64,000 bases of DNA from Selaginella moellendorffii (taxonomy: Eukaryota > Streptophyta > Lycopodiopsida > Selaginellales > Selaginellaceae): NCBI RefSeq assembly GCF_000143415.4, contig NW_003314270.1:2697668-2761667 (forward strand). The letters run 5' to 3'. Numbering within the stretch: the first letter of the stretch is position 1; the number at the start of each line of letters is the position of its first letter. Shown here one piece after another: positions 24,121-33,543 of the stretch. The notes beneath the pieces were generated by a model. It worked only from the letters and a program-made list of their open reading frames with translations. It was not told where the DNA came from and did not search any database. The position numbers and the translations under genes were made by a program.

Positions 24121-24330
24121 AGATAACTAGTATTGCTCGTGTCTGATGTCATTCCTGTTTTTTTTCCTTTATATGGGAATTCAATTTTTTGTAGTCCACA
24201 CATTTTTTGATATGCCCTGTGTGGTGCAGCTGCGACTAATATGGAATGCACAGTTCTATACTTGAGAGACTGAACAAATTATCCTTGACCGTTGTGTGCG
24301 TTCTGCTTCAATTTTTTCACGTTTAAGTTC

Positions 24331-24873
24331 ATGGCAGAAGGGGCAACGGTTGCTAATTCTAATGAGGCTAACGGGAAAGAATCATTGAAGCTGGCCAAAT
24401 TGCTGATTACACCTTTCACTTTTGTGGCTTCCACATGTCTCCAGTCGGGAATCTCCCTCATCAAGCACGACGCAAAGCCCGCGGAGAAGGGGCGTTGTTT
24501 CCACCTCTTTTTGGCTGCAACCATCTCCGTATTTGGATTGGCACGGTGTCTGATAGCAATTGTTGAGAACAAGGAAAGAAATGCTCAGGAGCTCGACAAT
24601 CTCATGTCCTCTCTTTGGATGATCTTCTTTGCGAGCTTGTCTACGATGATGTCGCCGCTCCTCTTCAGCCTCCTGTATGTTGTCTACGACATCAGCGAAA
24701 CGAAGGCATCGTGGTCAATAATGGGTGCGTATTTAGTTTTGGTCGTTGTAGTCTTCACTCGTTCCTACGTGAAAAAGCTGTTCCAAAGGATGAGGATTCC
24801 TCTGAGAGGCACTCCTGTCATTTTACTTATCATCTTTGGTGCTAATACATATGGGTACACTTTATATAAATAA
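24331..24873 (+). CDS. Small four-helix membrane protein, copy E
   Basis: Single exon, 180 residues, starting MAEGATVANSNEANGKES and ending GANTYGYTLYK. Four hydrophobic segments as in copy A: LAKLLITPFTFVASTCLQSG; LFLAATISVFGLARCLIAIV; LWMIFFASLSTMMSPLLFSLLY; and IMGAYLVLVVVVF, then a basic loop RSYVKKLFQRMRIPLRG and a final hydrophobic stretch. It is the intact counterpart of broken copy B. No recognised domain. Poly-basic loops suggest N-terminus and the late loop on the same (probably cytosolic) side. Confidence 0.6.
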   Translation: MAEGATVANSNEANGKESLKLAKLLITPFTFVASTCLQSGISLIKHDAKPAEKGRCFHLFLAATISVFGLARCLIAIVENKERNAQELDNLMSSLWMIFFASLSTMMSPLLFSLLYVVYDISETKASWSIMGAYLVLVVVVFTRSYVKKLFQRMRIPLRGTPVILLIIFGANTYGYTLYK

Positions 24874-24897
24874 AAGACTTTACAATTTCCTTTGTTA

Positions 24898-25065
24898 CAG
24901 AGATTGTTTTTGTTTGTTTGCTCGTTTCTCTCGCAGTGCTGTGGCTCCTTCAAACCTTATGGTGCCTCCGACAATGGCGAAAAGAGCTTAAGAGGGGGCT
25001 GCCAATGTCTTCATTGGCCGCATGGATAAGAAAATGGAGGACGATGATGTCGCTAATGCTCATCC
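24898..25065 (-). pseudogene. Dirigent-like remnant between copy E and the DUF455 gene
   Basis: Antisense remnant of the dirigent gene: the 3' part of exon 2 (GTGCTGTGGCTCCTTCAAACC, GGTGCCTCCGACAATGGCGA) runs directly into the intron-1/exon-1 boundary (ATGGATAAGAAAATGGAGGACGATG.TGATGTCGCTAATGC). The middle is deleted. It forms the immediate upstream region of the DUF455 gene, and its antisense happens to open a frame (MDKKMEDDDVANAH) that joins that gene in phase. Confidence 0.7.
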
Positions 25066-25153
25066 ATTTCTTAGATACATAGAAAAACAGTGGCATGAAT
25101 CTTGGGAGATTTTGATGAGGGGGTTTAAAGGTTTTAGCAGCTGCTCGTGGGCA

Positions 25154-26669
25154 ATGCAGCAACACCAGGAGTGGGCGGGGCTCCGGTCGTGGAGGTCCCC
25201 GGCGGCGCCACCCAATGAGCGGCGCCGCTGGGGGGATGCCGGCCCTGAGATGGTGGCGACTCCCTTAGATCACGCTGGTTCTTTCTCTCCTCCCCCTCGC
25301 AGCCTCGCGGAATGGGGCGCCTTGATCCTCGCCACCCCTCGTCCACTCTCCAAAGCCCACTTGACGCACCACGCTTACAAGCTTTGGTGCAGTGGTGCTC
25401 TTCCGATTGGTGTAGCGGCCGCCATGGATTCTCCCGCAAGGCCAGAGAAGCCTCAGCTGGTAAGATTCTTCTTTTTTTTCTTGAAGTTCTTGTTCTTGCT
25501 GTGCCTATAGGTGCATCCAAGGAGAGTTCCAACAGCCAAAGTTCTGGGGATATCTCCCAGCGTTCATATGATCCATAACTTGGCACACATCGAGCTCAAC
25601 GCTGTGGATCTTGCATGGGACACTGTGGTGCGCTTCTCGGCGTCGGGTGGCGAGCTCGATTCGCAGTTTTTCGCGGATTTTGCTCACGTTGCGGACGACG
25701 AGAGCCGGCATTTCTGCTGGTGCGAGCAGCAATTGAACGAGCTTGGTTCCAGGTATTTAGAAACTTGTAGTTTTCTCTTCATTTATCGTTTCCTTACCAT
25801 AGTTATGGAGATGTTCCAGCGCACAATTTGCTCTGGAAGGATTGCCAGAAAACTTCTGCAAGCGTGGATGCTCGTCTCGCAGTTATTCCAATGGTCCAGG
25901 TGCCTATATGTTTTTTTTTTTTTTTTTTTTTCTGATCTTTAGTTCTCCAACTTTTCTATTCGAGTTTCTCTACTGTTTCAGGAAGCTCGGGGTTTGGACG
26001 CTGGGCCGAGGCTGGTGGAAAGACTGAAGCAGCTCGGTGATGATAGAAGTGCCAATATTGTGGAACAAATCTCCCAGGAAGAGCTTGCGCATGTCGCTGT
26101 TGGTGTCTCGTGGTTCCTGGATGTTTGCAGGAGACTAGAGTGCGATCCAGCCGCGAGGTTTAAAGGTGGATAAACTAGTACAGATCTTTTCTTCGATTTC
26201 GTGTCTGATCTCCTCCTTGTTTTCCTTGTTACGATCGATCAGAGTTAATGACGAGCTTGAACGTGGAGCTGAGAGGTCCATTCAACCACAAAGCGAGAGA
26301 GGCAGCTGGACTTCCTCAATCTTGGTACTTTTCATCTCATACTTCCTCGAAAATCTCTTTAACGATCGATCAATCCGGAGGTACGACACCGCTATGGATA
26401 CAAAACTGGAGCAAAAACCTCTGTCACCTCAGGTACGCTCTCGCCAAACTCGCTCTAAAAGCTTCGTACTTTGCTTTTACACAGGCCGGGACCATCTCTT
26501 CCTGCCTTCCCGAGGCAAGTTCTTCTCGGTCCGTGATCTCGTCCGTCTCACATTTTTGTGTTCTTCCAGGTTTGCTCGAGATTGGCAATTGTTGTGTCTT
26601 CCGAGAGCGACAATCTCCTCTAGAAAAGCTCGTTTTAAGATCCGATCCGATCCAATCCAGCCCAGGTAA
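25154..26669 (+). CDS. DUF455 ferritin-like superfamily protein
   Basis: At least five exons. Exon 1 includes SLAEWGALILATPRPL...KLWCSGALPIG and ends PARPEKPQL; exon 2 begins VHPRRVPTAKVLG and holds HNLAHIELNAVDLAWDTVVRF and FADFAHVADDESRHF (helices with paired E/H residues like ferritin-type metal ligands); exon 3 is short (LLWKDCQK...VIPMVQ) and is followed by an intron with a T run; exon 4 EARGLDAGPRLVERLKQLGD, IVEQISQEELAHVAVGVSWFLDVCRRL; exon 5 ELMTSLNVELRGPFNHKAREAAGLPQSW. Role unknown. Start uncertain: MQQHQ 25154 (used), MVATPLD 25250, or an upstream in-frame Met at 25022 within dirigent remnant. The end is also uncertain: after PQSWYDTAMDTK the frame can run to 26669 or splice near 26435. 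Confidence 0.75.
25908..25931 (+). repeat. Poly-T run in DUF455 intron 3
   Basis: A homopolymer of about 23 T lies just after the donor GTGCCTATATG and serves as part of the pyrimidine-rich intron. The left copy was cut exactly in this part of the intron (2965), so the run may be a breakage-prone site. Confidence 0.8.
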
Positions 26670-27006
26670 CTAAAGATCTTTTGCTCAAACTTTACTTCGG
26701 TTTTTCTTTGGTTTGAAGTCTCGATCTGGCGGTGGATCCGCAGAGCCCTCAAAAATCCCGCGCTGCCGCTGCTGCCGCCGCTAGAAGAAAATTTTACACC
26801 AACTTTCATAAGGGAACGCGGCTACCTTATCTACCGTGCGAATATCCCGCCGCATATTCAGCCATTTAAAGCATCTCTCCAGGACGAACAACAAACTCCG
26901 AGAGGGAAAGACAAGAGAGAGAAGAGCTTCACACTCAAGGTCTCATTTTTTCTCTTGAGTCTTTCGATTTTCTCTCGAGCAAACGCGGCAAGCAGGAAGA
27001 GGTCTC

Positions 27007-28688
27007 ATGGGTCTACAGGGAGAAGTAAGATTGAGCGATCTCAAAGTGAAAGTCCACAAGATCTCGACGGTGGTTCCAGCCGGAGAGACCGAGCAATGCA
27101 CGCTCTTCATGTCCAACATCGACCAGGTACTGGCTTACTACGTCGAGACGGTCTACTTCTACGACAAGGGGGGTGACGCCGCGGCGGAACTTCTCCAGGA
27201 GGCGCTTGGGAGAGTTCTCGTCCCCTACCATTTCCTGGCTGGGAGATTCAAGCTCAATCCCAAGCTGGGGAGGATGGAGCTGGAATGCAACCGCGAAGGA
27301 GTCTCCTTTGCTGCCGCGAGCTGCGAGCTGCGAGTCTCGGATCTGGGCGATATCAGTGTTCCAAATCCGCTCTTCCGCAATCTCGTTCTCCTTCCGGACG
27401 AAGGCAAGGCTCTCAACGATGCTCCTCTCATCACAATCCAGGTTCGTTCCTTGTTTTTCTAGCGTTTGTTCTTGGTTCTTCCTTGGATAGAGCTTGGTTT
27501 CTTTGGGTGTTGAAATGCAGTTAATGCATGATGATCGTTTGGTTGCTGGCTTTACACTTTTTTATGCGGTGGTTTTCTGTTCTTGCCAGGCATCTCTTTT
27601 GCATTGCAGGACCGCATTTAATATCAGCGTGCTTGGATTCTTTACTCGTGAATTTTCTAGTCGTGACTCTTGATCTTTCCTTCGCGTTTTTACGTGAATT
27701 CTTGGACTTTGCGTCAGTGCTTGACCGATCTCGACTAAAAAATCCATTTTTTTTTCTTTCCACACTCCAGGTGACCAAGTTTTCGTGCGGTGGCTTCGCA
27801 ATGGGCGTCTACATGAGCCACGCATCGCTCGACGGCATCGGCGCGCTCGAGTTCTTCATGAACTACTGCTCGGTTGCCCGCGGCGATGGAATGCAAGTCA
27901 TCCCAAAGCCGGACCGGACGATGCTCGCCGCTCGCTCGCCACCGCAAGTAACTTTCGACCACACCGAGTACGTGAAGCTCAGCGATCTCATGGCCGCCGC
28001 CGCTGCCGCCAAGGCCACCGCCTTCACCACCCCGGACTCCGCCAACGCCGCCACCCGAGCCCCACAAAAGCACGTCTACAAGAGCTTCTCCTTCACTCCC
28101 GACCGGATCGCCCAGCTCAAGAAGGCCGTCCTCGATGAATCCACCGCGACGATCGACAAGTGTTCTTCGTTCGAGGTGATCGTCGCCCATCTCTGGCAGG
28201 CGAGAACTCGGGCCGTGGAGATGGATCCCGACTCGCCCTCCAAGCTCTTCTTCGCGGTGGACATTCGCAACAAGGTAGATCCTCCGCTGCCAAAGGGATT
28301 CGCCGGGAATGGCGTCCTCTCGGCGCCTTGCGTGAAAACTCTCGCGCGGGACGTCCGCGAGAACTCGCTGGGCTACTGCGTACGGAAGGTCCAGGAGGCC
28401 ATCGCCGCGGTGACCGACGAGTACGTACGGTCGTCCATCGACCACGGGGAGCTCTACCGCGGCGTGCCGGCGCTCCACGGTGGGATATTCATCTCCCCGT
28501 GGTGGAAGATCCCCTTCCAGGAGCTCGACTTTGGGTGGGGGCGGCCGCTCTACGCGGGGCCCGTGGTAAACGACCGGGTAGAATTTGTTTTACTGCTCCA
28601 CAATGGTAAACAGGATGGCGGGCTCAATGCATACCTGGCGCTGGAGCCGGCGGAGATGGACAAGTTTGAGAAGCTCCTCCAAGTTTAG
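27007..28688 (+). CDS. BAHD acyltransferase (HHT/feruloyl-transferase-like)
   Basis: Two exons, 27007-27441 and 27771-28688, joined ITIQ|VTKFSCGGF; 450 residues, the usual BAHD length. The catalytic HxxxD is present as SHASLDG and the structural DFGWG motif as DFGWGRPLYAGP. Opening VHKISTVVPAGETEQCTLFMSNIDQVLAYYVETVYFY resembles the clade of omega-hydroxyacid/fatty-alcohol hydroxycinnamoyl transferases that make suberin and cutin monomers. Reaction: transfer of an acyl group from acyl-CoA to an alcohol or amine in the cytosol. An Ala/Lys/Thr-rich insertion (residues ~250-275) lies before the C-terminal half. The 329-bp intron is long for this window. The acceptor cannot be named from sequence. 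Confidence 0.85.
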
Positions 28689-28847
28689 CGAGGAAAGCAT
28701 CTGGGCCGTTGGATCGTTTGCCTTTAAATTGAAAGGAAAAATAGGAAAATGGTTTTTTATCGGACGGTGGACGGCCTCTCCGATGTGAAGCCCATCCCGA
28801 CCGTCGGATTTGTTTCTTAAACCTCTCTTTGTTTCAAGCTTTTGGCT

Positions 28848-29794
28848 ATGGCGTCCCCATCGTCGCTGTACGCCGATCTCCGTGGCGCTCGAGCGGCGCC
28901 CGCATTGCCGTCGCAAATTTCTTCCTCCTCCTCCTCGGCCGTGGCGTTTCCTCTGCGCGCGCGGATCGGTGGATCGCTGAGCGTTTCTTCGTCGTCGATC
29001 GGACGCAGGGATCTTGGGATTGGCAAATGTAGCAGCGCAGGAGAGGCGGCGAATGTGGACATCAAGCAAGTGCCGATCGAGAAGAGTGAGTGGTTTTTCC
29101 CTCTCGATTGTCGATACTTCCCTTTGCATGTCCTTGTTTTCATGCTCTTTGGATCAGGGTTTGAAGAATTTCCTTCTGTGCTGGACATCAACAAGATCCG
29201 GGACATTCTTCCTCACAGGTACAGTGTTTATACTGTCCTTGGCATTTGTATCTCTCTTGTTTGGCTCTTGTTTTTTCATTTGATCTCTCCTGTTTTGCTC
29301 GTAGATATCCATTTTTGCTAGTAGACAGAGTGATCGAGTATCAACCCGGTGTCACGGCAGTAGGGATTAAAAACGTGACGATCAATGACAATTTCTTCCC
29401 CGGCCACTTTCCGGAGAGACCGATCATGCCTGGAGTTCTCATGGTTGAGGTAGAAAACGATGAGACAGAGAATTTTCTTGCGTAGTTCTAATACGTTCAT
29501 GCTTTTAAATCTTCTGTCCAGGCAATGGCTCAAGTTGGTGGACTCGTGATGCTCAAGCCCGAAGCTGGCGGCTCCAAGGAGATTTTTTTCTTTGCGGGCG
29601 TGGACAAGGTCCGGTTCCGCAAGCCAGTGATCGCCGGTGACACTCTGGTGATGAGGATGAACCTCGTCAAGTTCCAGAAGCGATTTGGCATCGTCAAGAT
29701 GGAAGGCAAGGCCTATGTTGGCAAGAATGTGGTTTGCGAGGGGGAATTCACCTTGGCAATGGCATCATCAGACGATGAAGCAACCAGCAAATGA
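28848..29794 (+). CDS. FabZ: 3-hydroxyacyl-[acyl-carrier-protein] dehydratase, plastid
   Basis: Four exons from [13 protein letters not shown] (28848) to TGA 29794; about 215 residues. The first ~65 residues are Ser/Ala/Arg-rich, a plastid transit peptide. The core has [22 protein letters not shown], the active-site histidine in [20 protein letters not shown] and the active-site glutamate just before AMAQVGGL, then [19 protein letters not shown]. It removes water from 3-hydroxyacyl-ACP in each cycle of plastid type II fatty acid synthesis. Introns sit at K|R, H|R and E|A and all keep phase. It starts 159 bp after the BAHD stop, on the same strand. Confidence 0.95.
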
Positions 29795-30510
29795 GGTTTG
29801 GGCTTCTTTTTGCTTTCGGAGCTCATAATCAAGTTTTACACGATATTATTCTACGTTTGAATGTAAATGATAAAGATGGTCAAGCTATTGTCTGCTAGCT
29901 CCATCGATCTTATGTTCGATCTTATGCTCTTTAGTTGAACCTTGGAAAATTTAAAACACCGCCGAAGCTTTGTCTAGTCCCAAATGTTCTTCCCTGTAAT
30001 GTCGACTGATATTTCCCCATCAATTACTCGGAGTAGGACCCAAATTGCGACGCATAATAACAAACACTGCTTAATATGCAAATTACCAAGTAGATTCCAA
30101 GCTGCACAACACGTTTGCATGCCTTGTTTGAATGATCCTCCCATTGCATTTCTTTCAACACTGGAGTTTTTTCTCAATAAAAGACTAGACTTGGTCTTGA
30201 GAATTTTAGGATGTGCTTGACCAGTAAATGCACCACAATGTCATACGTTGACTCCTGCAATTCTCAAGCCAGATTATGTGGTCAAAGAATGTTTGCTACT
30301 CGTTTTGCTTGGCTCTACGTTTATGCTTCCGCTTGATCACACATTATAACACGTCTTTTTCCTTTGTTAAGTTTAGGAAACTAGAATACGCGGCTATCCT
30401 TTTTGGATGCAAGTCTCAATCGAAATAGACGTATTTATAATATACAAGACAACAATTCTGCCATACGCGACCCCATGCTCGTCCTCGTCAGAATTGGACG
30501 GCCAGACCTT
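29795..30510. other. Intergenic region between FabZ and the isonitrile-synthase-like gene
   Basis: About 700 bp, AT-rich with scattered TATA-like words and no frame above ~80 codons that looks coding. It holds the FabZ 3' UTR and upstream control DNA of the next gene. No repeats shared with the duplication arms were seen. Confidence 0.6.
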
Positions 30511-30518
30511 CTATAAAG
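30511..30518 (+). promoter_or_regulatory. Putative TATA box
   Basis: CTATAAAG lies about 140 bp upstream of ATG 30653 of the isonitrile-synthase-like gene, on the correct strand, in a stretch where other TATA-like words are absent. A start of transcription near 30540-30550 would be expected. Based on sequence only. Confidence 0.4.
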
Positions 30519-30652
30519 AAGAAGACAAGGCAAATCCAGCATAGCAATCCAGAATCCCTTTAGCCAGTGCTCTCAGTGATCTACCACGAGCAATATTGCA
30601 AGTTTGGGTTAATACCGAATTCACAGCAGTGCTACTTCGATCTATCCATTCT

Positions 30653-32224
30653 ATGGTATCTATGGCCTATCCAAAGGACAAGATTGCCTTCTTGTATATC
30701 CACACAGAGAGTGGCGAGCTTGCCTTCATGTCACAGTCTGCGTTGCAATATGTCCCAGTTACCGGCACCCGGAGTGATTTCACGTTTTCTTCCATTGTTG
30801 CAAGCAGCAATGCAGAAGATTTAGAGGAGGTCAAGAAAGGCACACGCTCCATTGCTCCGGAGATGAACAGGTACACCATTTCCATGATTGGAGTTGATTC
30901 ACGCACTTCATGGGAAGCCACAGTCTATGAGAGATACATTGGCAATGGTTTCGAGGGTGTGGTTTTCACCCAGGATCCCAGCCAGGGCACTCTTCAGGAG
31001 GCTAGCGAGATGAGTTATCTGGCCTCTCTCCTGCTGGAAAACAGCGTCATGACCAGGGATTGTCTCCTGGAGCCCTTCACTTCACACACACCTCAAGAGG
31101 TGGACGACATCACCTCCCAAGTTGTGGACATCATCGAGAAGAATTACATCCACTTTCCAAACCACGACCAGTGGTTCACCAGTGGGGGCAAGCAGAGGTT
31201 TGCCGACAAGTTGAGGTACCACGTCGCAAGAAACATTCCGCTCGAGTTCATCTTGCCGGCTTTTCCTGTCAAGTCGTGTAATCCTGACAAGACACTGGGA
31301 ATGTGCCCGGACAAAGCCGAGGAGCTGGCCATTCATTCCATGAAGATCGTGGCCGATCTCATCAAGGCAGTATACCCTCCAGGCGTGCACTACAACGTCG
31401 TCTCGGATGGCCATGTCTTCTCCGATCTCGTCGGCTCTGACGATGCTGCTGTGGAGTCTTATGGCGAGATGTTTTCGGACATGGCACACAACTTGTATCC
31501 CGGCTTGGTCAGTTTCTTCCGCCTGGATGAGTTTCTGCTGGACAACCACAGCGAGGACAGCATTACGAAGCTTATATCCAACACCACCGTGGAACATCCC
31601 GTTGCTACCGAGCTCACCGCCAATGCAGAGAATGCCAGGCGAGCTCTCATGTGCTTGTTTGGATGTGACGAGTCAACTGTCACCAAGGAGATCAAGGATG
31701 ACCCGGAGACTCGCAATCTTTATCGTGGCTTCTCCAGATTCATGCTCGAGGACTTGTACGAACACAAGAGCTGCAAGAACCTTCCGTCAAAGTCGGCCAA
31801 GAAGAAGCTGTGTAGCCAGGTTGCCTTCCTCATGATCCTCAGGAACCGTGCCTTCTCGGCCATGGTGGAGTGGCTCTTCCCGTTGCAGCTGCGCATCTCC
31901 ATCCACCCACATCCAAACAGAGGCCCCAAGTATGGCATCAACATCATTCATTCCTCTCTAGTGGCAGCACAGCGGTCCTCCGAGGAAAAAAACTTCCACA
32001 TCCCAACCCCATGGCACAATACGGTGGTGGAGCTGGCGGATGGCAAGTTCATGCTGCTGCATTCCAAAGTCATCCGAGGTTCAAGTGTGCATGCTGGAGA
32101 AATGGCATGCGAGCAACTCCAGTTGAGTCAACAGTTGCTTCTCAAGCGTGAAGGCTATAGAATGATGCTGATGAGATATCCAGATGGCAGACCCAGCCAC
32201 TACAAGCAAGTCTGCGTCTGCTAA
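30653..32224 (+). CDS. Isonitrile synthase-like protein (DIT1/PvcA family)
   Basis: Intronless, 523 residues from MVSMAYPKDKIAF (30653; 30662 is also possible) to TAA 32222-32224. Residues ~130-420 match the DIT1_PvcA family: EVDDITSQVVDIIEKNYIHF; FILPAFPVKSCNPDKTLG; CPDKAEELAIHSM; IKAVYPPGVHYNVVSDGHVFSDLVG; YGEMFSDM; then a C-terminal region RISIHPHP...YGINIIHS and FHIPTPWHNTVVEL...LLHSK. PvcA/IsnA enzymes turn the amino group of Tyr or Trp into an isonitrile using ribulose-5-phosphate; yeast DIT1 makes an N-formyl-tyrosine precursor of dityrosine. The first ~130 residues are not recognised. In a window full of introns, an uninterrupted frame with a bacterial/fungal-type domain suggests acquisition by transfer. 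No TauD/PvcB domain is attached. Confidence 0.8.
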   Translation: MVSMAYPKDKIAFLYIHTESGELAFMSQSALQYVPVTGTRSDFTFSSIVASSNAEDLEEVKKGTRSIAPEMNRYTISMIGVDSRTSWEATVYERYIGNGFEGVVFTQDPSQGTLQEASEMSYLASLLLENSVMTRDCLLEPFTSHTPQEVDDITSQVVDIIEKNYIHFPNHDQWFTSGGKQRFADKLRYHVARNIPLEFILPAFPVKSCNPDKTLGMCPDKAEELAIHSMKIVADLIKAVYPPGVHYNVVSDGHVFSDLVGSDDAAVESYGEMFSDMAHNLYPGLVSFFRLDEFLLDNHSEDSITKLISNTTVEHPVATELTANAENARRALMCLFGCDESTVTKEIKDDPETRNLYRGFSRFMLEDLYEHKSCKNLPSKSAKKKLCSQVAFLMILRNRAFSAMVEWLFPLQLRISIHPHPNRGPKYGINIIHSSLVAAQRSSEEKNFHIPTPWHNTVVELADGKFMLLHSKVIRGSSVHAGEMACEQLQLSQQLLLKREGYRMMLMRYPDGRPSHYKQVCVC

Positions 32225-32504
32225 GTTGCTGTTTGATTCTTTCAAGGCTTTGGGTAAATTTCCCAAGTCTAAGCCCATTCTTTTAATAAAAAATGAGTAC
32301 ATACCATTTTTTCTTTACTATCCTTACTGGATCTAGCAGCGTTGTCTTTGGGAGTGTGAGGTCCAACTGAAACGTTAAAGATCTTGTATTGCATCATAAG
32401 ATCCAGATCTCAATCTCTTTATTTACGCTCGAATCACAATCCAATGTGCATTTTTAAGATTCAAAGGCGGCCGCCTTTTAGGTCATACCAATCCTTTAAT
32501 CGCC

Positions 32505-33389
32505 ATGACTGTGTGGAGAGCGGTCGAGAGTGGTGACTTGGTCGTGAGCGAGGAGCTCTCGTCCTTGAGAAAGATGTATGATGTGGGTTTTGAGCTTGGA
32601 AAGGGAGGGCAAGGCACTGTACACCTTGTAAGCTTTAGAATGGGTGGTAAGTTGCTAGCGGCTAAGAGCTTCGAGAGATCGGGTGAGAGAGAGAAGGAAA
32701 TCATGCTCAAACTCAATGGTTGCCATGGTACACTAGAGATCTACGACATGGTCGAGGAGGAGCTCAAGGGCCGCTGGTGGGGATCCCTAATCTTGGAGCT
32801 CTGCTCGTGCACGCTCCGGGACAGGCTAAAGATGGTGGGGAGGCTGGCGGATGGCGAGGCGGCGTTTGTGACCGAGAGCCTGGCCGAGACGCTGAGGGAG
32901 ATGCACAACCTTGGGGTGGTGCACAGGGATATGAAGCTGGAAAACGTTTTGCTGACGCATCCAGCGCAACCTTACGAGGTGAAGCTGTCTGACTTTGGGG
33001 TTGCGACTGACCTGCACCACCTTTGTGGCACCCCTGGGTATATGTCGCCAGATGTTCTCAGGGCTGGTGAGGGCGGATGGCCGAAATACTACACTCAAGC
33101 GGTGGACGTCTGGGGGCTCGGACTCATTCTATATGAGCTCCTTAGCGGAAGGGTGGCCTTCCCTGAATACCACTCTGATTATGTGGAGTTATTGCTGAAA
33201 AGCGTGGACAATGTGGAGTTTGCATTGGATTGGAGTGATGTGACGAGCGAGGCAAAGGATTTGATCATGGGGATGTTGGAGGTTTATCCGAGCCGGAGGC
33301 TGACGGTGGAGCAAGTGCTTGGTCACCCCTGGATCGTGAACAACACCAGCGAGCTGCTTACCAGGAACTTGATTTGCAAGATTATGTAA
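32505..33389 (+). CDS. Ser/Thr protein kinase, copy 4 (dispersed)
   Basis: Single exon, 294 residues, close to copies 2 and 3. Differences include ESGDLVVSEE, AFVTESLAE, DWSDVTSEAK and SELLTRNL. Twelve bases are missing right after DFGVATD, so the RADEM of the other copies becomes L (VATDLHHLCGTPGYMS). The catalytic motifs HRDMKLENVL, DFG and GTPGYMSPDV remain. Homology to the arm copies covers only about 60 bp upstream (AAGGC...CTTTTAGGTCA) and about 100 bp downstream of the frame, so the kinase moved alone, without the dirigent or membrane-protein genes. Confidence 0.85.
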   Translation: MTVWRAVESGDLVVSEELSSLRKMYDVGFELGKGGQGTVHLVSFRMGGKLLAAKSFERSGEREKEIMLKLNGCHGTLEIYDMVEEELKGRWWGSLILELCSCTLRDRLKMVGRLADGEAAFVTESLAETLREMHNLGVVHRDMKLENVLLTHPAQPYEVKLSDFGVATDLHHLCGTPGYMSPDVLRAGEGGWPKYYTQAVDVWGLGLILYELLSGRVAFPEYHSDYVELLLKSVDNVEFALDWSDVTSEAKDLIMGMLEVYPSRRLTVEQVLGHPWIVNNTSELLTRNLICKIM

Positions 33390-33543
33390 GAACAAGACAG
33401 AAAGAAACTGTATGTACATTATACATTATCATGTAAAATGTACATAGCAGAATGGATTCCATGTAGTAAGAACAAGACAAAGCTATAATCTATTTAACGA
33501 TTCTTCCGTAATCATTCTTTCGATGATTGTATGTACATTTGTT

